Assembly (NCBI RefSeq): GCF_030150285.1
Contig: NZ_JASLGE010000032.1
Location: 1-64,000 of the forward strand
DNA: 64,000 bases
Direction of reading: 5' to 3'
Source: Pseudomonas sp.
Lineage (GTDB): Bacteria > Pseudomonadota > Gammaproteobacteria > Pseudomonadales > Pseudomonadaceae
This document shows, piece after piece, positions 10,871 to 20,755 of the stretch. The notes under the pieces were generated by a model, which was not told the origin of the DNA, made no database searches, and was given only the letters and a program-made list of their open reading frames with translations. The number at the start of each line of letters is the position of its first letter. The first letter of the stretch is position 1. Position numbers and translations under genes: made by a program.

Positions 10871-13800
10871 TCAGGACGTTTTCGGTGTCAGGCGTTCAAA
10901 GAGCGCTTCAAGGGTGTTGAAGCGCTCTTCCGGGCGCTCCATCGGCACCATGAATTTGAACAGGGTGGCACCTTCGAACTTGTAGCGGTTGGGTTGGCCC
11001 TGAATCAGTTTGATCAGCACCAGCGGATCAACCGGGGTGTCGCCGGCAAACTCAATGCGCCCGCCTTGTGGGCCTGCATCAACCTTTTTGATGCCCAGCG
11101 CTTCAGCCTGCAATTTAAGCAAGGTGATCCGTACCAGGTTTTTGGTCGGCTCCGGCAGCAGGCCGAAGCGATCGATCATTTCGACTTGCAGGTCCTTGAG
11201 ACCGTCCTCGTCGGTGGCCGATGCAATGCGTTTGTACAGAATCAGTCGCGCATGCACATCGGGCAGGTACGATTCGGGAATCAGCGCCGGTACGCGCAGG
11301 TTGATTTCCGGGCCACCGCCCAGCGGTTGGTCGAGGTTAGGTTGCTCGCCCTTGCGGATCGACTTCACCGCGCGTTCGAGCATTTCCATGTACAGGGTGA
11401 AGCCCACGGCCTGGATCTGGCCGCTTTGCCCGTCGCCCAGCAGCTCACCTGCGCCGCGGATTTCCAGGTCGTTGGTGGCCAGGACAAACCCGGCACCCAG
11501 GTCCTGGGTGTTGGCAATCGCTTCCAGACGTTTTTGCGCGTCCCCGGTGATCTGCTGGCGTGGCGGCGTGAGCAGGTACGCATAGGCCTGGTGGTGACTA
11601 CGGCCCACACGGCCACGCAATTGGTGCAACTGCGCCAGGCCGAATTTGTCGGCGCGCGCAATGATAATGGTGTTGGCACTCGGCACGTCGATGCCTGTCT
11701 CGATGATGGTCGAGGCGATCAGCACGTTAAAGCGCTTGTGATAGAAGTCGCTCATCACCTGTTCGAGTTCGCGTTCGCGCATTTGGCCGTGGCCTATGCC
11801 GATGCGGGCCTCGGGCACCAGCTCGGCCAGGTCGGCGGCGCACTTCTCGATGGTTTTTACATCGTTGTGCAGGTAATACACCTGGCCGCCACGCAGCAAT
11901 TCACGCAGCAGGGCTTCTTTGATCGTGCTGTTGTTTTGCTCCATGACAAAAGTGCGCACCGACAACCGGCGCGCCGGCGGCGTGGCAATGATCGACAGGT
12001 CGCGCATGCCCGACACGGCCATGTTCAATGTGCGGGGAATTGGCGTGGCGGTGAGGGTCAGAATATCGACTTCACTGCGCAAGGCTTTGAGCTGCTCTTT
12101 CTGACGAACCCCGAAACGGTGTTCTTCGTCGATGATGACCAGCCCCAGGTTTTTGATTTTGACGTCGTCCTGCAACAGTTTATGCGTGCCAATCACGATG
12201 TCGATTTTGCCTTCAGCCAGGTCGGCAACAGCGGCGTTGATCTCCTTGGCGGATTTGAAGCGGCTCATCACCTCGACCCGTACCGGCCAGTCGGCAAAAC
12301 GGTCACGGAAACTGTTGTAGTGCTGCTGGGCGAGCAGGGTGGTGGGCACCAGAATTGCGACCTGACGGCCACCATGTACGGCAATAAAGGCAGCGCGCAT
12401 AGCCACTTCCGTTTTACCGAAGCCCACATCACCACACACCAGGCGGTCCATGGGCTTGGGCGCAAGCATGTCGGCGCGCACTGCTTCGATGGCGGTCTGC
12501 TGGTCGGGCGTTTCTTCGAACGGGAAACCGGCGCTGAACGTCGCGTAGTCGGCTTTCGGGTCATCAAAGGCATGCCCTTCGCGCGCGGCGCGGCGGGCGT
12601 AGATGTCGAGCAGTTCGGCGGCCACATCCCGTACTTGCTCGGCGGCTTTGCGCTTGGCTTTTTGCCAGGTTTCCGAGCCCAGACGGTGCAGCGGAGCCAG
12701 CTCATCGTCGCTGCCGGTATAGCGGGCAATCAGGTGCAAGTTGGCCACCGGCACGTAAAGCTTGGCACCTTCAGCGTATTCGAGCGTCAGGAACTCGGCG
12801 ACCTGATTGTCGACTTCCAGTGTCGCCAGCCCTTGGTAGCGGCCTACGCCGTGGTCAATGTGCACCACCGGTGCGCCTTCGCGCAGCTCGGTGAGGTTTT
12901 TGATAACGGCATCGTTGTTGGCGTCGGCGCGCTTTTCACGGCGCCTGCGTTGCATCACGCGTTGGCCAAACAATGGGCTTTCGGCAATCAATGCCAGAGC
13001 CGGGTCGTTGAGCAGCAGGCCCTCATCAAGCGGTGCAATGGTGATCGCTAGGCGGTGTTTGCTGGCAACAAAGTCGGGCCAGCTGTCCACGGTTTTTGGC
13101 CGTAGTTTCAGGCGTTCGAGCAGTTCCAGCAGAACTTCGCGACGGCCTGCCGACTCGGCGGTAAACAGCACGCGGCCATCAAATTGTTCTAGAAATCCGG
13201 ACAGTGCCGCCAATGGCTGATTGGCTTTGGCTTCAATCGCCAGGTCAGGCAAGGGCTGAGCAGGAAAGCGCTCGCGACCGCCGCTGGTGTCGATATCGTC
13301 CTGGCTGGCAATGACGCGCGGCCAGCTTTTTAGCCGAGCGAAGCAATCTTCCACCGGCAGAAACAGTTCGGCCGGAGGGAGTAGCGGACGTGACGGGTCG
13401 ACACGGCGCTCTTCATAACGGTTACGCACATCCGACCAGAAATTTTCGGCGGCCTGTTCAATGCCGGGCAACGAGAAGACTTGTGTGTCACCCGGCAGGT
13501 AATCGAATAGCGTCGAGGTTTCATCAAAGAACAGCGGCAGGTAGTACTCGATACCGGCGGGCGTAATCCCGCTGCTCAAGTCCTGAAAGATCGGGCAGCG
13601 GCGGAAGTCGACATCAAAGCGTTCGCGAAAGCGCGCCTTGAAACGGGTGACGGCATCCTTTTGCAGCGGAAACTCGCGGGCGGGCAGCAGGCGAATCGAT
13701 TCGACCTTATCGATGGAGCGCTGGTTCTCCGGGTCGAAGGTGCGCAGGGTTTCGATTTCGTCGTCGAACAGGTCGATTCGATAAGGCAGTTTGCTGCCCA

Positions 13801-14320
13801 TCGGAAACAGGTCGATCAACGCGCCACGCACCGCGAACTCACCGTGCTCATACACTGTGTCGACACAGCGGTAGCCGCTGGCTTCAAGGCGGGTGCGCAT
13901 CTGTTCGACGTCGAGCTTCTGGCCGACGTCCAGCACCAGGCTGCTGCCGAGCAGGAACTTGGTGGGGGCCAGGCGGTGTAGGGCGGTAGTGATCGGTACT
14001 ACCAATACGCCATGGTCCAGTTCCGGCAACCGGTACAGGCTGGCGATGCGCTGGGAGATGATGTCCTGGTGTGGCGAGAACAGGTCGTAAGGCAGGGTTT
14101 CCCAGTCGGGAAAATGCAGCACCGGCAAGTCGGGGGCGAAGAACCTCAGTTCCTGCTCCAGGCGTTCGGCGCTTTGGCTGTCGGCGGTCAGGAGCAAAGT
14201 GAAGCGCCTGGCGGCACTGGCGGCCTCGGCAATGGCGAGGCTCAGGGCGGCACCGGGCAAGTTGCCCCAGTGCTGTTTACCCGCGGTTGCAGGCAGTTTG
14301 GGTAGTCGCAGGACGGGCAC
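10871..14320 (-). CDS. mfd: Transcription-repair coupling factor Mfd
   Basis: An 1149-residue Mfd of full length. It has the N-terminal UvrB-like region (QSAERLEQELRFFAPDLPVLHFPDWETLPYD..), the RNA-polymerase-interacting domain with VVHIDHGVGRYQGL (about residue 490), and the RecG-like translocase with Walker A CGDVGFGKTEVAMRAAF and DEEHRFGVRQKE. The C-terminal TRCF domain ends ALFERLTPKTS. Mfd pushes stalled RNA polymerase off lesions and recruits UvrA. It faces gap2 across a 300-base divergent region and is followed by the SNF2 gene. Confidence 0.96.
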   Translation of the reverse strand: MPVLRLPKLPATAGKQHWGNLPGAALSLAIAEAASAARRFTLLLTADSQSAERLEQELRFFAPDLPVLHFPDWETLPYDLFSPHQDIISQRIASLYRLPELDHGVLVVPITTALHRLAPTKFLLGSSLVLDVGQKLDVEQMRTRLEASGYRCVDTVYEHGEFAVRGALIDLFPMGSKLPYRIDLFDDEIETLRTFDPENQRSIDKVESIRLLPAREFPLQKDAVTRFKARFRERFDVDFRRCPIFQDLSSGITPAGIEYYLPLFFDETSTLFDYLPGDTQVFSLPGIEQAAENFWSDVRNRYEERRVDPSRPLLPPAELFLPVEDCFARLKSWPRVIASQDDIDTSGGRERFPAQPLPDLAIEAKANQPLAALSGFLEQFDGRVLFTAESAGRREVLLELLERLKLRPKTVDSWPDFVASKHRLAITIAPLDEGLLLNDPALALIAESPLFGQRVMQRRRREKRADANNDAVIKNLTELREGAPVVHIDHGVGRYQGLATLEVDNQVAEFLTLEYAEGAKLYVPVANLHLIARYTGSDDELAPLHRLGSETWQKAKRKAAEQVRDVAAELLDIYARRAAREGHAFDDPKADYATFSAGFPFEETPDQQTAIEAVRADMLAPKPMDRLVCGDVGFGKTEVAMRAAFIAVHGGRQVAILVPTTLLAQQHYNSFRDRFADWPVRVEVMSRFKSAKEINAAVADLAEGKIDIVIGTHKLLQDDVKIKNLGLVIIDEEHRFGVRQKEQLKALRSEVDILTLTATPIPRTLNMAVSGMRDLSIIATPPARRLSVRTFVMEQNNSTIKEALLRELLRGGQVYYLHNDVKTIEKCAADLAELVPEARIGIGHGQMRERELEQVMSDFYHKRFNVLIASTIIETGIDVPSANTIIIARADKFGLAQLHQLRGRVGRSHHQAYAYLLTPPRQQITGDAQKRLEAIANTQDLGAGFVLATNDLEIRGAGELLGDGQSGQIQAVGFTLYMEMLERAVKSIRKGEQPNLDQPLGGGPEINLRVPALIPESYLPDVHARLILYKRIASATDEDGLKDLQVEMIDRFGLLPEPTKNLVRITLLKLQAEALGIKKVDAGPQGGRIEFAGDTPVDPLVLIKLIQGQPNRYKFEGATLFKFMVPMERPEERFNTLEALFERLTPKTS

Positions 14321-14620
14321 GGAAGGTTGAGCTCCAAGCGTTGCGGCAAAGAGGTCGATTGTAGCGGGCCAAGGGGGCGGCTGTCAGTTGCCGTCTTTCA
14401 GGGACGCTTAAATGAAGCTTTAAGCCCGAGAATGAAGGCGTCAGAAGGTTCAGATGGCCATCACGCAAGGGGGAAAGACCTGCAGCGAAGTTTTTTTTGC
14501 TTATATTTATGGAGGCTTAAACGTTTCAGCTCTTTAGGATGACAGGCGTGCATTGCCCGATCCTGGGTGCGGCGGCATAATGTAGCCCCTTTTTTCTGCC
14601 CCTACATGTGGAAGGTTCCC
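14321..14620. other. Divergent promoter region, mfd / gap2
   Basis: A 300-base stretch between divergent genes with a run of nine T after GAAG (14488-14500), but no operator I can name. No gene is supported here. Confidence 0.5.
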
Positions 14621-16069
14621 GTGACTCAGAAGCCCGACCAGTGTCTTGGTGAATGGATTGACCGTGAAGCACTCGCCGAAGCGATGATTCCGCTGATCGG
14701 TCAGCTCTATCGTAATAACAACGTGGTGAGCTCGATCTATGGCCGCAGCCTGATCAACCGTTCGGTTATTGCGATTCTCAAGGCCCACCGCTTTGCACGT
14801 CATCGTCAGACTGATGACAGCGAATTGTCCGTGCACGAAACTTTCCCGCTGCTCAAGGCCATGAGCGAGCTCAAGCTCGGCGCTGCCTCGGTGGACCTGG
14901 GCAAGCTGGCCGTGAAATTCAAGAACTCGGGCAATGGCCGCACTGCCGAGCAATTTGTTCGTGAAGAGCTGGCCGAAGTTGTGGGCCAACAAAACGCGAC
15001 TGCCCGTAAAGGCACCGACGTTGTGCTGTACGGCTTCGGTCGTATTGGCCGCCTGCTGGCGCGCATCCTGATTGAAAAAACCGGTGGCGGCGACGGCCTG
15101 CGTCTGCGTGCCATCGTGGTGCGTAAAGGCGCTGAAAATGACCTGGTCAAGCGTGCAAGCCTGCTGCGTCGTGACTCGGTGCATGGCCCGTTTGACGGCA
15201 CCATCGTGGTTGATGAAGCCAACAACACCATCACCGCCAACGGTAACCTGATCCAGGTGATCTACGCGAAGAACCCGACTGAAGTGGACTACACCCAGTA
15301 CGGCATTCAAAACGCGCTGCTGGTGGACAACACCGGTGTATGGCGTGACGCCGACGGTCTGGGCCAGCATTTGGCCTGCCCGGGAATCGACCGCGTTGTT
15401 CTGACCGCGCCGGGCAAAGGCAAGCTGAAGAACATCGTTCACGGCATCAACCACGGTGAAATCACCGCCGACGACAAGATCATTTCCGCGGCATCCTGCA
15501 CCACCAACGCCATCGTGCCGGTGCTCAAGGCTGTCAACGACAAGTTCGGCATCGTCAATGGTCACGTTGAAACGGTTCACTCGTACACCAACGACCAGAA
15601 CCTGATCGACAACTTCCACAAGGGCGATCGTCGTGGCCGTTCGGCTGCATTGAACATGGTGATCACCGAGACCGGTGCTGCCACCGCCGCTGCCAAGGCA
15701 CTGCCTGAGCTGGCCGGTAAGTTGACCGGTAACGCGATTCGCGTGCCAACGCCTAACGTGTCGATGGCCATTCTCAACCTGAACCTTGAGAAGCCGGCAA
15801 CGCGTGAAGAAATGAACGAGTACCTGCGTCACATGGCGCTGCACTCCGACCTGCACAAGCAAATCGACTTCGTGAGCTCGCAGGAAGTGGTTTCCACTGA
15901 CTTCGTGGGTTCGCGTCACGCTGGTGTGGTGGATGCTGAAGCGACCATCTGCAATGACAACCGCGTTGTGCTGTACGTGTGGTACGACAACGAGTTCGGT
16001 TACAGCTGCCAGGTGGTTCGCGTGATGGAAGACATGGCCGGGGTTAACCCGCCAGCGTTTCCACGCTAA
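14621..16069 (+). CDS. Glyceraldehyde-3-phosphate dehydrogenase, long form
   Basis: A GAPDH-like protein of about 482 residues. An N-terminal extension of some 125 residues (CLGEWIDREALAEAMIPLIGQLYRNN..) precedes the NAD-binding fold (DVVLYGFGRIGRLLARIL). The catalytic Cys293 sits in AASCTTNAIVP, and the C-terminal half contains the WYDNEFGYSCQVVRVM signature. It corresponds to the second GAPDH of Pseudomonas next to mfd, thought to serve gluconeogenesis. I chose the GTG at 14621, which has GGAAGG five bases upstream; the in-frame ATGs at 14567 and 14606 lack such a site. Its stop codon is part of a long terminator stem. Confidence 0.88.
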   Translation: MTQKPDQCLGEWIDREALAEAMIPLIGQLYRNNNVVSSIYGRSLINRSVIAILKAHRFARHRQTDDSELSVHETFPLLKAMSELKLGAASVDLGKLAVKFKNSGNGRTAEQFVREELAEVVGQQNATARKGTDVVLYGFGRIGRLLARILIEKTGGGDGLRLRAIVVRKGAENDLVKRASLLRRDSVHGPFDGTIVVDEANNTITANGNLIQVIYAKNPTEVDYTQYGIQNALLVDNTGVWRDADGLGQHLACPGIDRVVLTAPGKGKLKNIVHGINHGEITADDKIISAASCTTNAIVPVLKAVNDKFGIVNGHVETVHSYTNDQNLIDNFHKGDRRGRSAALNMVITETGAATAAAKALPELAGKLTGNAIRVPTPNVSMAILNLNLEKPATREEMNEYLRHMALHSDLHKQIDFVSSQEVVSTDFVGSRHAGVVDAEATICNDNRVVLYVWYDNEFGYSCQVVRVMEDMAGVNPPAFPR

Positions 16070-16123
16070 ACACCGCCCATAAAAAAACCCCGAGAAATCG
16101 GGGTTTTTTTATGGGCGGTGTTT
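16068..16123. terminator. Perfect 26-bp bidirectional terminator
   Basis: Two perfectly complementary 26-base arms (16068-16093 and 16098-16123) enclose the tetraloop GAAA. The inner part is CCCCGA/TCGGGG flanked by seven A and seven T, so it can end both gap2 (plus) and the MHS transporter transcript (minus). The left arm includes two bases of the gap2 stop codon. Confidence 0.93.
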
Positions 16124-16180
16124 AGTGAACGGCACGCTGCAAGTTTTAAGCTGAAAGAGAAAGGTGCCCAATCGTGTAGC

Positions 16181-17464
16181 TTAAGCCGCTTGCGCTACGC
16201 GCAGCTGGTGGGTGTTGCCACGGAACAGCACAACGGTCGCAATCAGGCCCAGCACGGCGGCACCGGTCAACCACAGGCCGGGTGCGGCTTTATTGCCCAG
16301 CACATGGATCAGGTATGTGCAGGCCGCCGGGGTAAAACCACCAAACGTTGCCGTCGCCAGGCTGTAAGCCAGTGAGAAGCCCGTGGTACGCACTTCGGCC
16401 GGCATGATTTCGGTCAGGGCCACCACCATCGCGCCGTTGTACGAGCCATACAGGAACGACAACCACAGTTCGACAATCAGCAAATGGCTGAAGCTGGGGT
16501 TGGCCACCAGCCAGGACAGGGCCGGGTAGGCGGTTAAAATGGCCAGAATGGTTGCGCCCAGCAGTAGGGGTTTGCGCCCGATCTTATCGGACAGTGCACC
16601 CATGACCGGCAGCCAGAAAAAGTTGGACAGGCCAATGCACACCGTCACCAGTAGCGCTTCAAGATCTGTCAGGTGCAGCTCGGCCTTGCCGAAGGTCGGG
16701 GTGTAGGCGGTAATCAGGTAAAACGACACCGTGGTCATGACCACCAGTGCCATTCCGCCCAGTACCAAGCCAAAGTTCTGGCCGATGGAGCGTACGATTT
16801 CACGCAGGGTAGGGCGGTGTTTGCGCGCTTCGAACTCCGGGGTTTCCTCCATCGAACGGCGGATTACAAAGATGATCGGCACAATCATGCAGCCCAGCAA
16901 AAACGGAATGCGCCAGCCCCATTCGCCCATTTCGTCTGGGCTAAGCCAGTGATTGAGGCCCACACCGAGCAGGCCGGCAAACACCACCGCAGCTTGCTGG
17001 CTGGCCGACTGCCAACTGACGAAAAAGCCTTTGCGGCCCGGGGTGGCGATTTCGGCCAGGTACACCGATACGCCGCCCAACTCCACGCCCGCCGAAAAGC
17101 CTTGCAACAGACGGCCCAGTAAGACCAGCAAGGGCGCTGCAACGCCGAGGGTGGCATAGCCTGGCACGCAGGCAATCAGTACGGTGCCCATGGCCATCAA
17201 CGCCAGGGTGACGATCAGGCCTTTGCGGCGGCCGTGCCGGTCGATATAGGCACCCAGGAAAATCGCACCCAGCGGGCGCATCAAAAAACCTGCTCCGAAG
17301 GTGGCGAGGGCTAGCATCAGGGAAGCAAACGCGCTATCGCTGGGGAAGAAGGTTTTGGCAATGGCCGTGGCGTAAAAGCCGAAGACCATAAAGTCGAACA
17401 TTTCTAGGAAGTTGCCGCTGACAACGCGAAAGATCGCTTTGCCTTTGCCTGTACTGGAGGCCAT
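16181..17464 (-). CDS. MHS-family MFS transporter, citrate/tricarballylate-like
   Basis: A 427-residue, 12-segment major facilitator of the metabolite:H+ symporter family. Signatures are [14 protein letters not shown] in helix 1, the loop 2-3 motif [13 protein letters not shown] (about residue 90), and the helix 8-9 loop [14 protein letters not shown]. The N-terminal [20 protein letters not shown] resembles CitA/TcuC-type citrate and tricarballylate carriers, so import of a tri- or dicarboxylate is the best guess; the substrate cannot be read from sequence. It stands alone on the minus strand, divergent from sthA. Confidence 0.8.
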   Translation of the reverse strand: MASSTGKGKAIFRVVSGNFLEMFDFMVFGFYATAIAKTFFPSDSAFASLMLALATFGAGFLMRPLGAIFLGAYIDRHGRRKGLIVTLALMAMGTVLIACVPGYATLGVAAPLLVLLGRLLQGFSAGVELGGVSVYLAEIATPGRKGFFVSWQSASQQAAVVFAGLLGVGLNHWLSPDEMGEWGWRIPFLLGCMIVPIIFVIRRSMEETPEFEARKHRPTLREIVRSIGQNFGLVLGGMALVVMTTVSFYLITAYTPTFGKAELHLTDLEALLVTVCIGLSNFFWLPVMGALSDKIGRKPLLLGATILAILTAYPALSWLVANPSFSHLLIVELWLSFLYGSYNGAMVVALTEIMPAEVRTTGFSLAYSLATATFGGFTPAACTYLIHVLGNKAAPGLWLTGAAVLGLIATVVLFRGNTHQLRVAQAA

Positions 17465-17879
17465 CGAAAATCACCCGCTGTTATCTGTTTTATGCGTAAT
17501 CCATATTTTTTACTCGTCCGCACTGTCTGCTTCAGGCCTCAGCCATGCTGCAAAACAGTTTTGTAACAATATGTGTTACAGAATGTGTAGGCAACTAATG
17601 ATGTGACTACCCCGCGCAATAAAACGGTAGGCGGCGTGCGGTTAGCTCGTGAGAGTGGTGCCAGAAAAACTCACGATTCAGGCTGTCGGCTGCGGTTTCT
17701 GGGGGCGAGGGGATGTAGTGCACGCAAAATTAGCCTACGTCGAGACCAAGGGTTAATGTTCGCGGCGTTCCGGGTTCTATAGACTGTGCCCCACGTTTTG
17801 ATCCTTCATGTTGCTGGCCGCGACATGATTTAGCCGAAGGTGCCTGAAGGGGTGCCACGGCCTGTTCTGAGGAGTACGC
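17465..17879. other. Divergent promoter region, MHS transporter / sthA
   Basis: A 415-base stretch without a supported gene. It contains the inverted repeat TGTAAC-N7-GTTACA (17562-17580), about 100 bases before the transporter gene, which looks like a regulator operator. The rest, up to the sthA start, shows nothing I can name. Confidence 0.5.
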
Positions 17880-19274
17880 ATGGCTGTCTACAACTACGAC
17901 GTAGTGGTACTGGGTTCCGGCCCGGCAGGAGAAGGTGCGGCAATGAACGCCGCAAAAGCAGGGCGCAAAGTGGCAATGGTTGATAGCCGTCGCCAGGTGG
18001 GCGGCAACTGCACGCACTTGGGTACCATCCCATCCAAAGCCTTGCGTCACTCGGTTCGCCAGATCTTGCAGTTCAACACCAACCCGATGTTTCGGGCCAT
18101 CGGTGAGCCACGCTGGTTTTCTTTTCCGGACGTGCTGAAAAGCGCCGAGAAGGTTATTTCCAAGCAAGTGGCTTCGCGCACGGGGTACTACGCACGTAAC
18201 CGTGTCGACTTGTTCTTTGGCACCGGTAGCTTTACCGACGAGCAAACGATCGAAGTCGTCTGCGCCAACGGCGTGGTTGAAACCCTGATGGCCAAGCAGA
18301 TCATTGTTGCCACCGGTTCGCGTCCGTATCGCCCGGCTGACATCGACTTCTCTCACACGCGTATCTACGACAGCGACACCATCCTTAGCCTGGGCCATAC
18401 CCCGCGTAAGCTGATCGTTTACGGTGCGGGCGTGATCGGCTGCGAATACGCATCGATCTTCAGTGGCCTGGGTGTGCTGGTTGAACTGGTGGACAACCGT
18501 GAGCAACTGCTGAGCTTTCTCGATTCCGAGATCTCGCAGGCGTTGAGCTATCACTTCAGCAACAACAACATCACCGTGCGCCACAACGAAGAGTACGAGC
18601 GGGTTGAAGGCGTTGAAAACGGCGTGATCCTGCACCTCAAGTCCGGCAAGAAGATCAAGGCCGATGCGTTGCTGTGGTGTAACGGCCGTACGGGCAACAC
18701 TGACCAGTTGGGCCTGGAAAATATTGGTCTCAAGGCCAATGGCCGTGGCCAGATGAGTGTTGACGAAAACTATCGCACCAGTGTGCCGAACGTTTATGCC
18801 GCGGGCGACGTGATCGGTTGGCCGAGCCTGGCCAGTGCTGCACACGACCAGGGGCGTTCAGCGGCAGGCAGCATCGTTGATAACGGCAGTTGGCGCTTCG
18901 TGAATGACGTGCCGACAGGCATTTACACGATTCCGGAGATCAGCTCGATCGGCAAGAACGAGCAGGAGCTGACCCAGGCCAAAGTACCGTATGAAGTGGG
19001 CAAGGCTTTCTTCAAAAGCATGGCGCGGGCACAGATTGCCGGTGAGCCTCAGGGCATGCTGAAAATCCTGTTCCATCGTGAAACCCTGCAAGTGCTGGGC
19101 GTTCACTGCTTTGGTTATCAGGCGTCGGAAATCGTGCACATCGGCCAAGCGATCATGAACCAGCCGGGCGAGTTGAATACGCTGAAGTACTTTGTAAACA
19201 CCACGTTTAACTACCCGACCATGGCAGAAGCCTATCGGGTAGCGGCTTACGACGGCCTTAACCGGCTTTTTTAA
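17880..19274 (+). CDS. sthA: Soluble pyridine nucleotide transhydrogenase
   Basis: A 464-residue flavoprotein that transfers hydride between NADPH and NAD+, balancing reductant in the cytosol. It has the FAD-binding [17 protein letters not shown] near the N terminus and a second nucleotide-binding fold ([15 protein letters not shown]). The redox motif region reads [17 protein letters not shown]: the second Cys of related disulfide reductases is Thr, which is the normal state for SthA. The C-terminal dimerisation domain is complete. It converges on the glycerophosphodiesterase gene. Confidence 0.95.
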   Translation: MAVYNYDVVVLGSGPAGEGAAMNAAKAGRKVAMVDSRRQVGGNCTHLGTIPSKALRHSVRQILQFNTNPMFRAIGEPRWFSFPDVLKSAEKVISKQVASRTGYYARNRVDLFFGTGSFTDEQTIEVVCANGVVETLMAKQIIVATGSRPYRPADIDFSHTRIYDSDTILSLGHTPRKLIVYGAGVIGCEYASIFSGLGVLVELVDNREQLLSFLDSEISQALSYHFSNNNITVRHNEEYERVEGVENGVILHLKSGKKIKADALLWCNGRTGNTDQLGLENIGLKANGRGQMSVDENYRTSVPNVYAAGDVIGWPSLASAAHDQGRSAAGSIVDNGSWRFVNDVPTGIYTIPEISSIGKNEQELTQAKVPYEVGKAFFKSMARAQIAGEPQGMLKILFHRETLQVLGVHCFGYQASEIVHIGQAIMNQPGELNTLKYFVNTTFNYPTMAEAYRVAAYDGLNRLF

Positions 19275-19316
19275 GCGGCTCCGGCCGGTGGCCTGAGCCG
19301 GCCGGGGAGACCGATT

Positions 19317-20039
19317 TCAGCTATTCCCGAGGGTGGCAGTGGCCAAACCGGGAAAGTCTGTAATCAGGCTATCTACGCCGAAATCAGCGAGCCTGCGCAT
19401 CAGCGCAGGTTCGTTGACTGTCCATACCGACACATGCAGGCCCTGACGCTGAGCTTTCGCCAGCCGCTCCGGGGTACAGAGTGTCCAGTTCAACGCCAGC
19501 ATTTCACAGCCATAGCTTTGGGCGACCTTGATCGGGTCGAGCCAGGCGTATTCGGCCACCAGGCCGCGTGACAGGTCCGGCGTCAGTTCCAGTGCAGCCT
19601 TGAGCACTTCGCGGGAGCTGGAGGTGACGGTGACTTTGTCCATCACGCCATGGCGTACGGCCATTTCGCGGATCGCCAGCACGGTTGTGGCGGCGCGGGT
19701 GCGTGATGCGCTTTTGACTTCCAGCTGCCAGTGTTCGAAGTTGCATTTCTCGAACAGTTCTTCAAGGCGTGGGATCGGGCAGGGCTGCACCCAGCCCGGG
19801 CCGCCTTTGCGAGCATCGTAGGTGACCAGGTCGGCAGCCGAGTGCTCGATGACCTTGCCGCGCCGGTCAGTGGTGCGCTTGAGGGTCGGGTCGTGGATCA
19901 CCATCAATTCGCCGTCTTTTGACAGGTGCAAATCGAGTTCGCAACGACGCACGCCATGCTTGAGGCATTGCTCAAAGCTGGCAAGGGTATTTTCCGGTGC
20001 TTCGCCTTTGGCGCCGCGATGGCCATAAATAAGGGTCAC
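19317..20039 (-). CDS. Glycerophosphodiester phosphodiesterase
   Basis: A 240-residue GDPD-family enzyme that splits glycerophosphodiesters from phospholipid turnover into glycerol-3-phosphate and an alcohol. The catalytic signatures are visible: HRGAKGEAPENTLASFEQ (His7, Arg8), ELDLHLSKDGELMVIHDPTLKRTT (Glu/Asp metal ligands and second His), and the late WTVNEPALMRRLADFGVDSLITDFP. No signal peptide, so it resembles the cytoplasmic UgpQ type. It converges on sthA and starts 37 bases after the PilZ gene stop, so the two may share a transcript. Confidence 0.9.
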   Translation of the reverse strand: MTLIYGHRGAKGEAPENTLASFEQCLKHGVRRCELDLHLSKDGELMVIHDPTLKRTTDRRGKVIEHSAADLVTYDARKGGPGWVQPCPIPRLEELFEKCNFEHWQLEVKSASRTRAATTVLAIREMAVRHGVMDKVTVTSSSREVLKAALELTPDLSRGLVAEYAWLDPIKVAQSYGCEMLALNWTLCTPERLAKAQRQGLHVSVWTVNEPALMRRLADFGVDSLITDFPGLATATLGNS

Positions 20040-20076
20040 AATTGCTCCTTGGTTGTCGCAGGTTCAGACGAAGTGC

Positions 20077-20661
20077 TTACTCGGCTGCGGATTCGTGTTG
20101 TTCACGGGCCTGACGGCGTGCCTGCGCCTGTTTTTGCAAGATATAGCGGGCCAGCAACTGACGTTGTGTCTCGCTGATGGATTCAAAATCGGTGTCGATC
20201 CGGTAGGCCCCTTCGTGGGGCTGGCACTGTGTGACCCGGGCGCGCAAAAGCAGGCCCAGCGCCTGGGGCATCAGCACGATTTTCAGTGTTAACAGGCTGC
20301 CGACCGGCCAGGCATGCGGGTGCTCAAAGGTAATGCCCCCTTCGGACAGCGTGACGGGCTGTAGCTCGCCAACCTGCCCCAGCACTGTTTGCGCGACAAT
20401 CTGGCTGAGCAGGTCGACGCGTTTGTTCAATGTCTTCAGATAATGGGACAAGGTGCGGTCGCGTTCGCTGATCTGGCGCAACAGGTGCTGAGATTCGAAT
20501 TCGCTCAGGTGCAACTCGCTGAGCAAATTGAACAGCGGAGACGCATCCTGCAACACATCGGTGCTCGTGGCATCGGGGTTCGACAGCGGGGTGATTTCCA
20601 GTGCGATCACATCCTCTATACGGTAGTATTCGCGGCGATCTGCTTCATCTAATGTCGACAT
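20077..20661 (-). CDS. PilZ-domain c-di-GMP-binding protein
   Basis: A 194-residue cytosolic protein. The N-terminal RREYYRIED (residues 9-17) looks like the arginine-bearing PilZ segment, with a middle helical stretch, and TLSEGGITFEHP (about residue 105) matches the (D/N)xSxxG part. The first arginine motif is separated from the second by about 90 residues, longer than in the minimal PilZ domain. The protein probably responds to cyclic di-GMP; its partner is not indicated. It lies back to back with lolC. Confidence 0.75.
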   Translation of the reverse strand: MSTLDEADRREYYRIEDVIALEITPLSNPDATSTDVLQDASPLFNLLSELHLSEFESQHLLRQISERDRTLSHYLKTLNKRVDLLSQIVAQTVLGQVGELQPVTLSEGGITFEHPHAWPVGSLLTLKIVLMPQALGLLLRARVTQCQPHEGAYRIDTDFESISETQRQLLARYILQKQAQARRQAREQHESAAE

Positions 20662-20755
20662 GGCGAACCCATGATGGCGGCTGTGGTCTGAGTGTAAAGC
20701 TGCTTATCAGGCCCCGCCACAAGGACGTCTTCTTTTCCCTCGAACAAGCCCCGAC

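Noticed and set aside
10994..13051. A 685-codon open frame on the plus strand
   Set aside because: It lies entirely opposite mfd. Its product is rich in Gln, His and Val, as expected from the antisense of a GC-rich gene, and it has no ribosome site or known motif.
14534..15919. A 461-codon open frame on the minus strand
   Set aside because: Antisense of the GAPDH gene; composition is that of a reverse-complement shadow.
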